Shown here: piece after piece, positions 12,143 through 23,000 of the stretch | Layout of the letters: each line of letters begins with the position of its first letter | How positions within the stretch are numbered: position 1 is the stretch's first letter | NCBI GenBank assembly: GCA_963920765.1 | Contig: OY987249.1 | Span: 4,559,230 to 4,623,229, forward strand | Origin: Ulota crispa | Taxonomy: Eukaryota > Streptophyta > Bryopsida > Orthotrichales > Orthotrichaceae | Reading direction: 5' to 3' | DNA length: 64,000 nt | Notes under the pieces: generated by a model | The model's input: the letters and a program-made list of their open reading frames with translations, nothing else | What the model was told of the DNA's origin: nothing | Databases searched by the model: none | Program-made: the position numbers and the translations under genes

Positions 12143-13729
12143 CACTCCCGAGACGTCCAACCTCGAAAATCCACCGCCTCGGTGCTGGCAGCAATCGATC
12201 TATCTCAGAAGTCCAAATGCTTGTTGCGATCGGAACGCCTTGTGAACAAAAAAAGAGCAGCAGCTCCCGCATGCTAGATCACCAGAAATTGTGAGCTGCG
12301 CCAAATACTTGAAATCGTACGAATTGGTTCAGCAATCTTCTGTCCAAGCTTCACTACTAGAGCTCAAATCCATCGACTAGCTTAAATCCCGTGCTTCTTC
12401 TTCCGCAAGCAAACCTCCACAATCGTGCACCCAGGCCGCAATTAGCAATAATCACACGGCCTTAATTCCAACCAGCTGAATGCGCCTCGGACAACCTCAA
12501 AAAGGTGCTAAACCTGAAACCCTGCAATCCTTTCATGGCTTACATGTCAAGCTCGAGTTTGGTACGATGATGGAGGGTTTCTGGAAAGTCAAACTGATTC
12601 GAGCACGTTTGCTTATAAGTGAGGAATACTCAAGGTTAGACTTTGGCTGCAAAAGTAGCGACCTCCGTCCAGGAGGTGAGGTGAGGTGGAGCCAAATAGT
12701 GTACACCCCAGGTGAGCCACTTTCAGAAGCTTTTTCTTCCGAGTCCCGACGTTCTCCTTCCACTACCCTACTAATGGTATTTAGTGTTTGTTACAAATAC
12801 TGTTACCTGCACTTTTACTACACTTACTCTAAATTTCAACTAGTTTGTATTTAGAGTTGCCTTTTTTTTGTGCATATCACTCTTTGTTGCCTCCTCTTCT
12901 TATCTTGAATCCCTTGTAGACTAAGATTTTGGTTATAAAAATGAGAATTTATGTTAGTTGTTCAGGTATTAACTCATAAATTTAATTCCATTTTTTTTGT
13001 TGTAATGAAAATGAACTAATTTCTAACACTAAATGTAAACTTGTAAAAAGTTTATTTTCACAAAAATTACTATAGTTGACAAATAGTGTATACCTTGATA
13101 TTTAGTGTTGGTAACATTATGAGGATTGTTGACATTTGGTGTTGGAGTTTGTAATTAATGTTGCCAACACTAAATATCGTTATTAGTGTACAGTTGTGGG
13201 CTTTACTTCACTGCGCCAGTCAGTCGGGTTATCTTTCTGATGACCTGGCGCTACTCTATTGTTTTGGGGTTTGACTCCCATCATGTCGCAATTATGACTT
13301 GTAGGGGTAAGGTAGCAACACCCATAACCATCATTGTATCCATAATCATCATCTCTAAAATCTTGAAAAATCTATGGAAGTGAATAGATGTAATTCCAAG
13401 GATGTACAACATGTGAACATGAAACCTTATTGTTGGTATTAGGTGCAGTTGTAGTCGCCTCTTTAAAAACTCACAATTTATTCTCACAGTACATCCAAAA
13501 AATACATCCAAATGTGCAAACTCATCATTTTTCTCTTGTTGATAAGATCTTATAATTTGCTAGATGTTTAATAATAATAATCATGTTCAAAACCCTTATT
13601 TTGACAATTATGGGTGCTGCTACCTTATCTCTCAAGGTGGGGCCACACCAACATAAACTGGAGTTTCATAATGACATTTTGTGAAAAACTAGTGGCTATG
13701 TTACTGCTTTGTGTAAAAAGAGATTCTTT

Positions 13730-13853
13730 GAATTTTTAGGGTCCACATTTTTTGTCATTTGGACGTGTTGATTTGGACATAATTTTGTCATTATGGACTT
13801 TTTTTTGTCATTTTGGACACATTTAGTCAATTTGGACAGTTCTTCTTGTAGTG
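13730..13853. repeat. CACTA-type right terminus with subterminal repeats
   Basis: It ends in TTCTTCTTGTAGTG, the inverse of CACTACAAGAA. The bases before it repeat TTTGGACA / TTGTCATT units like the subterminal repeats of CACTA elements, and resemble the GGACA units in the miniature element at 6621. I could not find the matching left end. Confidence 0.45.
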
Positions 13854-14885
13854 ATCTTAGACCTCATGCCTTAGAATGGTGGAGAGGTTATCTTTAGGTG
13901 CACAGTAGATGAAAACTTTGAAAAGTGATTGTCTCCCAATTTTCCAAAAATACAAGTTACTTCTTCATCCTCTTTAGACCACCAATTTTGGCATGTGTGG
14001 CCTTGGCATCAATACCCCTTGGACACAAAATTAGAGTCCCTAGAACCAATTTTATGAGTCTCACCAAAGGCTTTGCTTCAACCAATTCTTTTATTTTTTC
14101 ACTAGTTTGTTATTTGTTGTACCAATGGGTTGATGCGTGAAACATTTTCATGATTGAACATGCCTTCCATGGCTCCCATCCTATTCCCCCATGTCATCTT
14201 CTCATGGCACTTGTGATTAAAATTGTACTTTACTTCAATTAAGCTTGTGTTTGTTGACATTCAAATTTACTTTAATTAAGCCTGCACTCTAATCTATTTT
14301 ACACAAAACTTGTCTTTGGCCAATTGGGTGGAAGACTAAGTCTATGGACAAAATTGGACACAACATTCAATTATATAAGTAGAATATAACTAGAAGATTG
14401 GTTGAGCGCCATGTACATCAATGGTGCTTGGTTAGCGTCAACCTTTGTAAGAGCAACAATTGGATAAGATCACAACCCCACTCCCCTTTTTCTCAAAGCA
14501 TGTATTATGAGCTTGGTTAAGGTCAAGTGCTTGCATATGATCAACATTTTCTTTTCATCAATGCTCATTTTGACTCATCAGTTAGAAAGGCGTTTTGTTA
14601 GTGTACCAAAAACATGGGTGGAAAAGCACCTCCAAAGTTGCAACCATTAGAATTAGAGAAAGTAATGCAAAATACAAATGGAGTGTTTGTTTGTGATCAA
14701 TGCTTGGATAAGGTCGACACTTTTTGCTAGCCCAAACTGTTGACACTAATCAAGCACCACTGTACCATGCATAAAGGTAGGAAAAAGACAGATACAATTA
14801 TCCTTGTATGCACATTCATCCAGAAAACCAACAATCATTCAAAATTTGGCAGGCAAAGTGAATCTTTGAGAGGGTTATGGCGATC

Positions 14886-15050
14886 TCACCCAATTTTTCA
14901 CCCAACTTTCCACCCAATTTTTCACCCAATTTTTCACCCAACTTTCCACCCAATTTTTCACCCAATTTTTCACCCACTTTTTCACCCAATTTTTCACCCA
15001 ATTTTTCACCCAATTTTTCACCCAATTTTTCACCCAATTTTTCACCCAAT
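14886..15050. repeat. 12-bp minisatellite (CACCCAATTTTT)n
   Basis: About 13.7 copies of CACCCAATTTTT, a few carrying AACTTTCC or CACTTTTT variants. The unit is a multiple of three, so every frame stays open and gives artificial repeat peptides (FHPI, NFSP, EKLG, WVKN) in the conceptual translations. Confidence 0.9.
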
Positions 15051-15309
15051 AAGTTAGTGTGCAAAGGGTACCCTTGCTCCAGGTGGTCATCGGACGAAGC
15101 GTGACGGCGCAGGCGTTGTTGTTGGATGAGCAAGGTGAAGAACTGCCAGACACTGCGCAGATTTTGAGTTGCACCTCGCTGCAATGACGAGGCCAAGTCG
15201 TGCGAGCGTGGAGGGGTTTCCATTTGCAACAGAAGAGGAGAGATGCAGTTGAGGAGGAGTTACGAAGAAGTCAGGTGTAACAACCTATCTTGTGTAGTTT
15301 GTCGTAGCG

Positions 15310-16438
15310 ATGGGGCAAGCTCTCCAGAAATTGAGAGGAGGTGGAAAAGGAGCAGCAGTAGCACCGTTCCGAGGAGCTTCGAAGCCTCCGCCTACGCGTC
15401 GCTCCCATGCTGTTGTTGATCCCGTTCCACCATCAACGACGGTGCGTCAGTCGGTCGAAGTGAAGCCGCAGGCGCCAGAGCCTCGTATGTGCTACTTCCC
15501 TTCAGTGGCTTCTTCTCTAGAGTTCTTCTACCATAGCAATTGGAAGCAGATGGGAACGGAATAGCTGATGACAGCAGCGGTTTTAGGGTTTATGGCACGG
15601 AGTTGCGTCTCTATTCTTTGATTCCGTGCTTGCTCGCTTGCAGCCAGAGCACATCATTAAGCCCCGCAATTTGTCACTATCCTTCGCTACGTCTGTAGAT
15701 TGCGATTGCGGTTTCATTTGCTTGACATTGGAAAAGGTTGATGAATTTGGGGGTTTGGTTTCATTTACTTGACATTGGAAAAGGTTGATGAATTCGGGGG
15801 TTTAGAGTTTAGGGTGAAGTATGTTGGGCTTCAGTTGTACTCTTGTATGATGTGATTCCCTCTTGCTTGCTTGCAACCAGAACGCATCATTGAGCCGGAG
15901 CCTATCAAAGGAGAGTGGGACCGTGGCGATCCTAAGTATTCCGCCATGATGCAACAGGTGGTGGGCAAAATTACGACACGACCTGCTGCTGGAGCCCAAG
16001 AGACGGCAAGTGTAAGTAAAGTAGTTGTTTGCTTCCGAGCTCGTGCAATTTAAGGTTATTCGAGAGATTGTGTGTTTCTTTAGGGTTTAGGGTCTCTTTC
16101 AGCAAGACTTTGATGATTCGCCCTCGCTCCTGCAGGCTCAGGCTCACTTGACAGCGGAGTACCGTCGGCCGAAGCCTGCAAATCGGCACACGTCAGCGGC
16201 GACAGGGCCAGATGAGGAGAAGGTGATGGCTGCCGGCACTTTGAACATTGCAGGGATTCAAGAGGCGCTGCGTTTGTATCAGGGCCTCGGTGGTGAAGGC
16301 CAACAACAAAAGGCTGTGGATGTAAAAACGCTTGCCGAGCGGTTCAATGTCGATGCGGTGTTGCTGGAGCGAGTGTTCAAGTACACGTCATTGCCGGTCC
16401 CTCAGCAACGAGATCCCTCCAGGAAACTCCGTGCTTGA
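15310..16438 (+). CDS. NDUFAF4-like protein (putative complex I assembly factor), 3 exons, 202 aa
   Basis: Exons 15310-15484, 15881-16011, 16136-16438; 609 nt, phases agree. The protein starts MGQALQKLRGGG, and a glycine at position 2 would allow N-myristoylation. The C-terminal third, LNIAGIQEALRLYQ followed by VKTLAERFNVDAVLLERVFK and YTSLPV, resembles the last part of animal NDUFAF4 (an IVEAL helix, then an EKIMQEY-LEQKDVNSLLKYF helix pair), in size and order. NDUFAF4 helps assemble mitochondrial complex I. The assignment rests on my recollection of that C-terminal pattern and is only moderately sure; a plant protein of unknown function is the alternative. Intron 1 contains a duplicated copy of the exon 2 acceptor region. 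The gene converges on PIGM, with 290 bp between the two stop codons. Confidence 0.6.
15711..15804 (+). repeat. 47-bp tandem duplication in intron 1 of the NDUFAF4-like gene
   Basis: Two near-identical 47-bp units, each starting GTTTCATTT and containing CTTGACATTGGAAAAGG, at 15711-15757 and 15758-15804. They differ at only a few bases. Confidence 0.9.
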
Positions 16439-16728
16439 TGGCAAGACTCTTCAGCGGCGACTGTCGATATGTATGAGCTTGTCACAGAGCAACCATTTTT
16501 TAGCCAAGATGTGGGGCAGAGAGGTTCAAAAAAGCCGGCTCCGTTGCTTTGACTGTTGGTCACAACACAGGGTTTTAATTGACATTCTGATAATTACGTC
16601 AGAAAACCAATTGTAATATCATGTTTCTTCACACAGAAGCACAGTTCGATTATGCAGGTGCTGCGAAATAAGCTTTGGATCATTCTTATTGGTCAAGCAT
16701 ATATAGCATGGGCAGAAAAAGAATGATA

Positions 16729-19509
16729 TCAATCTGACTTGGTATTAGAAAACCTGCGGATCCGAACAAGCTTACCCTGTTGGAAAACAGGATTGAAGGA
16801 ATGATGATACACAAGGACTCCCAAAATGCCCACAGTAGCAGCGAAGAAAACTACACTCGCGGTCCATAGCTGGAAAAACACATTCTGACCCCTGAATTCT
16901 AACAGGTATGCCCAGCCGAGCCAATGCACCTGGGTAGCCGACCAGACTCCCATGCAAAGCACCCCAGTCTTCCAGCTCAATCTGCTGCAGGGAATGACAA
17001 CCGGCAGTAGACAGAAGAACCACACGAAATATTGTGCAGTTATCACCTACGCACATTCACACAAACAAAAAGCGTGTGAGTACATCCCAATTGGACATTA
17101 GTTTGACAAGTGCCTACTCCAAAATGCGATCCGAATAAAAAAGTAGTATAGTTTCCACATGTTTCTTCTACTGTACATTTCCCAAAATCATCTCTGGTTA
17201 TTGAACATACTATTGCTTAGGTTGGTTACTCGCTTCCCTTGGGATAGAGAAAACAAGCAAGTATCTCTATTCAAATGAGAGTGTGTAATACTTGTATGTT
17301 TCTTTCAATGGGATAAGCTTGACTAATTGGGAATTTTCAATAGTAGCTTCTCGGCTAATTGTGGAACGCGATTATTCCATAACCACGGATCAAAATTCAG
17401 CCCTAATCATGCTTTCATTGTTGATATCAGCTAGCACGTCTCATTTTTTCCATCTGATCTTGTAACTTTTGACTTTCGATTCACTGTTCCTATACCCACA
17501 TACAGGATCGCTTTTAACTAACACATGTCTCATTTTCATTACTTTTTAGGTTTCAAATCGAAAGATACCACATACAACATTTTGAACAAAGAGGGACTTG
17601 TACAGTACAAAGAGTGTAAGGTAGGAGGCTCTAATTCAGCTCACACTCCAAAATGGATCACCTTCTCAAATGTACTATTGTTGTACATGTTGTTTTTCAT
17701 AGGCTTCAACAATGTACATTTGAGGAAAAGGTGCACCATTTTAGAGCCCTATACCATTTCAACTTCAAAATTTCATAACTAATTCCACAAAGCTCCAAAA
17801 AATATGAAACAACTTGGGTCACATGCCAATTCCTCTTGTCTTTGAAGGAAAATTTACTGAAAAAATATCTATAAGCAGTTTCACCTCCCCAAAATTCAGT
17901 TTCAGCTCTTAGATGATCCATTCATATTCAGTTTCAGCTCTTAGATGATCCATTCATGACCCTCCTACCTTAGTAGTAGAAAAACACATGCCCCACGTAC
18001 CTTGTTGAACGCGACGAAAGCCACGGTTTGAGCGAAGAAACAGAAGGGCAGGTCCTTGGCGAAGTAGTTGGCGAGCACGGACTGGACGCCAAGTTGCGGC
18101 ACAAAGGCCAAGAGGCGCTCCAGCAAGGTGAAGCCGAGAGAGTGATGGAGATACAAGTAGTAGAAGTAGATGGAGAAGTTGTGGCGTGGATCAGTGCGCG
18201 TGAAGTGGTACAGCAACGCTTCTCGCAGGAACTCCATGCCGTAGAAAGAGTAGCACATCCCCGTGAGCACAAAGAATGTGCCTCCCGACACAAGCCCGAA
18301 CACCATCCTCTCGGGATTCAACCAAGCCGCTGCTGTGTCTCGCTTGCCGAGAGATTTCGACGACACGCGGGCGGCGATGGTGGGGTAGTCTTCGTCCAGA
18401 TACAAGACGATCGGGATGGCGTATATGATCGGGTAGATTCGGAAGTGCACCACGGCGCCATACCAAATCGCCGCCTGCACCAGACGGCCTGCCAAAAACG
18501 TCTTTTGTAGTTCTATAAGTCTAGAAAAGTTGAGGAGGGGAAGGCGATTATCTAGCCAGATTTTAATGAGATTTTTCTTGAGCGTTTTGCAGCTACCAAA
18601 GCAACAAAAATACTGCACAAAGTTCGCCAAAATACACACAATCCTTTGAAGCCACATCATCAGCGAGAACAGGACGCCAAGCGAGTTCCTGCAAGCAAGC
18701 GATGAGGATCCGACCTAATTGCGAGAGGGAAGATGAGTGAGTACCCGTCATGAGACATTTGAGGATCCAAAGGACGACGGCACAAACGAGCGCCTCGCAA
18801 TTCCCGCGTGTCGCGACGGCGAACGTGAACGGGTTGAAGAACCACAGCGCGGCGCACACGACTTGGACGTTCCCCGCCACGCCCCGGAGCTTCAGCACTT
18901 GGCTGATCAGAAGACCCACCAACAGATCTGCAACAGCAGGTTTCAGACGTTCGGAGTAGTAGTTTAGAAAGGCACAATGTTCAACGTTGAATGTTTTCCT
19001 CTCAAACTTCTAATGATTAAAAGCAAAGCCCTCCAGCATTGGAAGTATGAAGATGAGCATGACGAGGCGTTTTGGACTTCCAATGTCGGCGGAGTCATTG
19101 AAGAATGCGAGAGCGGTGGTGCATGGTAAAGCTCTGTCCAACGATGGAAGTGGTCACTCTGAAACCCTAACCCTAAACCCTAAGGGAGCTGGGGAGTGGG
19201 AAGATCGAGGGTCGTACCAGCGGTGGCGAACAGGACTTTGCCCCAGCATCGGTGCAGCACCACGTTGGGCACCAGCGCGAGGGCCAGCAGCGGCGAATAG
19301 CGGTACGTGTCACGCTGAAACGGCGATTTCCCTGCCACCACCAACCGCGCCGCATCGGAGAACACGGTGTAGTCGATGTCGGTGTACGGCACCTCCATGT
19401 GCGCATCCTGCCATTCTCCGTAGACGATCAGCCCCGCTCGCAGCACGGCCGCGACACACACCACAGCTCCCAGCCCGCCCAGCGCACCACCATCGCCACC
19501 TCGCCTCAT
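16729..19509 (-). CDS. PIGM: GPI mannosyltransferase 1 (PIG-M), 4 exons, 426 aa
   Basis: ER membrane enzyme that adds the first alpha-1,4-linked mannose to the glycosylphosphatidylinositol core, using dolichol-phosphate mannose. Exons: 19218-19509, 18745-18927, 18001-18488, 16729-17046; 1281 nt. The 426 residues match the family's usual size (about 420). The lumenal DxD motif is seen as [14 protein letters not shown] (Asp44, Asp46), followed by [82 protein letters not shown] and [14 protein letters not shown], all in family order. The start is the only ATG ahead of the first membrane segment. Exon 3 was taken from 18488, not from the upstream acceptor at 18690, because only this choice gives the conserved [10 protein letters not shown] stretch. 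Intron 3 contains a foldback and a 32-bp duplication. Confidence 0.94.
17648..17745. repeat. Foldback repeat in PIGM intron 3
   Basis: Arms around AAAATGGATCACCTTCTCAA and its inverted counterpart TTGAGGAAAAGGTGCACCAT pair over about 37 bases, with an inner pair CAAATGTAC...GTACATTTG. The loop is about 20 bases. It is probably a small MITE or its remnant. Confidence 0.55.
17894..17957. repeat. Exact 32-bp tandem duplication in PIGM intron 3
   Basis: Two identical copies of a 32-bp unit beginning ATTCAGTTTCAGCTCTTAG, directly adjacent, at 17894-17925 and 17926-17957, close to the exon 3 donor. Confidence 0.95.
19162..19183 (+). repeat. Interstitial telomere-type motif (AAACCCTA)
   Basis: Three joined copies of the plant telomere unit in the first PIGM intron, near exon 1: AAACCCTAACCCTAAACCC. 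Similar short runs occur in POP1 intron 1. In plants such telo-boxes are known near the 5' ends of translation and ribosome-biogenesis genes. Confidence 0.8.
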
Positions 19510-20067
19510 CCCCGCTTGCGAGGTTCAGCGTCCCAAATGGAGTGTAGCCCCCAAACCCTAAACCGATCCTCCTCTCAGCTTGGTAGCAGCAACAGCCATT
19601 GCGAGTTCGCTCTTGCTAGCGACGTCACATGCCTGGTACTGCTCCTGCAACTCTCTGTTTTGACCGTCCGTGTCAGAAACTCCTGCTTAAACTGGTGACG
19701 AATCCTACTGCGCTACGTGAGAGAGATGGCCTGGGTTGGTACTGCCAGTTTAGGTTTGGTAAGCAAGGCTCTCTCTCAGTGACTGTCCTGTTATTATTCA
19801 CTGGAGAGCTTGTGAAGCGTTCATTAATATTTCCACAACTGCACAACTGACTCAAAGGCGACCAACAACACGGTGAAATATGAGGTATACATACCCCTGA
19901 TTATCAGAGGATTTGGAGAGCAAACGGGTTCCGATCCCTCTCTGCTTCATCGTTCAAAATTTATGCCGAACAAGTACAGTACAGTACTTGGATTTTCCTA
20001 ACTCAGTCTACGTCCTAAGGTCCTGCAACAAGGTACGAGATCTGTTTGCGCACAGCGCCAGTAAGCA
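19510..20067. other. Spacer between POP1 stop and PIGM start
   Basis: This 558-bp spacer holds the POP1 3' end and the PIGM promoter. I see no repeat or coding signal in it. Confidence 0.5.
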
Positions 20068-23000
20068 TTAATGAATATTATCGCTAGTCTCAACTACAAT
20101 TGAAGCTAATGCTGGGCGATACATAGGCGAGCATTTATTGCGGACAAGTAGAAATATTTGAGATGTGTCGTCGCTAGGCCACCTCTTGTCAGCCAACTGC
20201 CTCGCTCTCAAAACGCCGAGAGCAGCGACTTCGCAGATTCCAATCGCTTCAATGGATGTACTGCACCAACCACAGGAGCTCGGGCGTTAAATGGGAGCTC
20301 TGAAAATAAAGAGCTTGTTGATTTCAATGCACTAGTTTCTTTTGCTATTTCCAAATGGAGCAATATAATGAGCTTTGAAGAAAATGCAGATACGAATCAG
20401 TGATAACCACGTTTCTTGCAGATTTTATACGAATGCTACACGCACGCAATATATGTACGTGAAAAAAAAGGGGGCCCCAGATTTGCCACATCGTTGTTTA
20501 CCTTCCTCTCACGGAAGCAGAAGTTATGATCCCAATTGGAACTCGCAAGCTGCGACATTGGGATCCTCGCTCAGGCTGTTCGGTTCGGCTGGATGTGCTA
20601 AGAGATTGCGGGACCTGTTTGAAGCTCCGATCTTCAAAACCTTGCCACCTCGGAGACCTTTCACAAAAAACGCGGTAGGCAATAATTAACAAACCACATG
20701 GCCACTATACAAGGTAAAGAAGTGCAGAGTGGGTTAAAAGATCACCACATTAATTATATTATTGCGACCAGATTTACTTTTTTGATCTCTAGCACAGTTA
20801 TTGACTATCTTCGCAAAACGCTACATAATAAACAAGCACTTCGTCTTTTCTACACACAAAAAGCACTTGAAATAACTTCCATGAAAATGGTTCTGACAAG
20901 ACATACGAGCAAAAATAGGAATTGACGTCACTGGGCAGAGGCAAATAGATGCCGGCTCCTTCGTCAAACACTCCTTTTCGAGGAGCATGAATTAGCACCC
21001 TGACAAGGCAGCCTTTGTTTAGCAACGCCATGCTGCCATCGTCAGACAGTTGTGAAGCTGGATGACCATTCGACAGATGTTTCTCGCTATATTTCCTTAA
21101 TAATGGCAGGTGATGAAGGCTACAGTCCCTTATAAACTTCAGCACAGTGTCCCTCGTGCGTGCCACAAACATTGAAGACTCTCCAATGTCGCCACCTTTT
21201 GATACCCTATGTTCCTTGATATCAGTGAGCTCCTGCAAACATAAGCACTGACATGCATAAAAATAGTATCCCCGATTGATCTCCATCATGCTGGCATAGT
21301 AAGAAATAACCGCAGTCAATCCAAACTCTACAAAATCTAACGAAACAATTGTTCATCACTCGAATGTCCACTTGTTCCGCTTACAGGTAAAAGTCTCCGA
21401 TAACCACCTGGTTAATTTAGCAATAGAGCAACATCACATACCTCCAAATCAGCAGCAGAGCCATCAATTCCCCTCTCCTGCCCCTCGTTAGTGATTGCCA
21501 CAGGCTGGGAACTCGAAGTAGGGTCCGGCTGCGGAGGCGGTTCTGAGGGCTTGCTCAGATCTATAGCTGAAATTTTGGTCACTGTCGCAGCGGATACCGC
21601 TTCCTCAGATACGGCCATTTGGACATGCTGAGCAGAGCTGCAAATGTTTAGCTGCATTAAAGGTGCTTCATGACCAGCCGAGAGTAGAGCAGCAAGACCA
21701 CCATTAGTTGTCTTGCTTAAACCTGTAACGGAATCTGCAGCCACTACACCAAAATTTATTTCTGCTCCGGAATCTGCCCTTGAAACATCCGGAGCCAATG
21801 TGAAATTCCCTGAATCCAGCCGAGATTCTTCATGTAAAAACTCCCAGCCTAGAACATCGCTTTTCCATAGGCCTCTTTTAGAAGGGGGCCTTCGATTGTA
21901 GGTTGCTTGATCTTTTGCAGATTTCTCGGCCGTATGTTGATCGTAGGAGCTACAATCTGGATAATCGTGAGGGAACGATGGAAGCTCGACCTGAGATCGC
22001 CGAGAAGGCAAAGGTTCAGTATCAGGAAGTCATCAAACTAAAAAGCCCGAAGTGCGCATCGCTCTTTGAATACTTTGTGACCGACCCGATATGAAACGTG
22101 ACATTATCTGATTGAAATGGATCTGGACATATCGACAAGCTTTCAAGCACACAAGAAATTCAGAGACTCGGATTATACAACGTACTGACGAAGCGATAAA
22201 ACCAGAAGCAAAAGCGGGAGGATATCACTTAAAATTTGTAAAACGACGAAAGATACTGAAAAGACCACCTATCTCTGACCAGGTCAAATATAAGAATGAA
22301 GCTTGAGCACAGGAAGATTTGTACATCTGTTTGCAGCCAATGACGCTCTCGCAGTCCAACAACATGACCTCCCGCGAACACCAAAGGTACCCAAAAAGCC
22401 CGAACCCATCCTATTGGCAGTAGAAGCGAAAATCTGCACACCTCAACCTTACGTTAAGATTCAAACCCGCGCATGATTCTGAGACAAGACGAAGGCTTTA
22501 AAACATCGCTGAAACAACCAGACCATGCCACTACTCTCTCCATTATCCTGAACTTCTGAGAATACTGCTCAAGTCAATAGCAATCAGAATCCATACCCGC
22601 CATGATCATGTTTTAGAACCATAACAGAGCACTTGTCATTTTGAATGGTAGCAGTCCGTTCCTCTTGAGTGTCTTCATTTATATCATTGAGTTGGATGTA
22701 AGACAGCCGCTTCTTGTGCCGTCTAATGCTCAGGTTCTTCTCACTCAAAGGCATTACGATGCTATCTTGTCTTGTCGGGCCTGAACAGCCCCAAATATCG
22801 GAACTATCTACGTTCAAATGATTGAACGTCGAAGGACGCTTGCGTTTCTGACTTATAGGATCCATAATCTCCGATCCATTTTTATTAGAATCTGCGTCTA
22901 ATAGAGCAGATGGTTCAAACATCGTATCTGAACCAGGGCGACACCTAGGATCCCACACCTCCATTTCAACAATCGCTCCCACAGGAAACTGATCATTGTT

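Larger units (their letters stand above)
12143..15309. other. Intergenic region between NiaP and the NDUFAF4-like gene
   Basis: This holds the divergent 5' regions of the two genes, a CACTA-type right end (13730-13853), a 12-bp minisatellite (14886-15050) and otherwise AT-rich sequence. On the minus strand an ATG at 15229 opens a frame of about 55 ordinary residues before it runs into the minisatellite. It could be a first exon sharing a bidirectional promoter with the gene at 15310, but I find no matching downstream exons. Confidence 0.45.

Noticed and set aside
6621-13853. One large CACTA element from 6621 to 13853
   Set aside because: It would include nearly all of the NiaP gene; the 6621 end has its own partner at 6760 with a matching CTC duplication.
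14740-15229. Repeat-protein frames (FHPI, NFSP, GEKL, WVKN) on both strands
   Set aside because: They are products of a 12-bp minisatellite that keeps every frame open; no gene structure supports them.
18660-18690. An alternative acceptor for PIGM exon 3 near 18690
   Set aside because: In the required phase it meets a stop within ten codons; the acceptor at 18489 gives the conserved family sequence instead.
18028-19698. Plus-strand frames of 100-166 codons
   Set aside because: They are antisense to PIGM exons and have no family resemblance.
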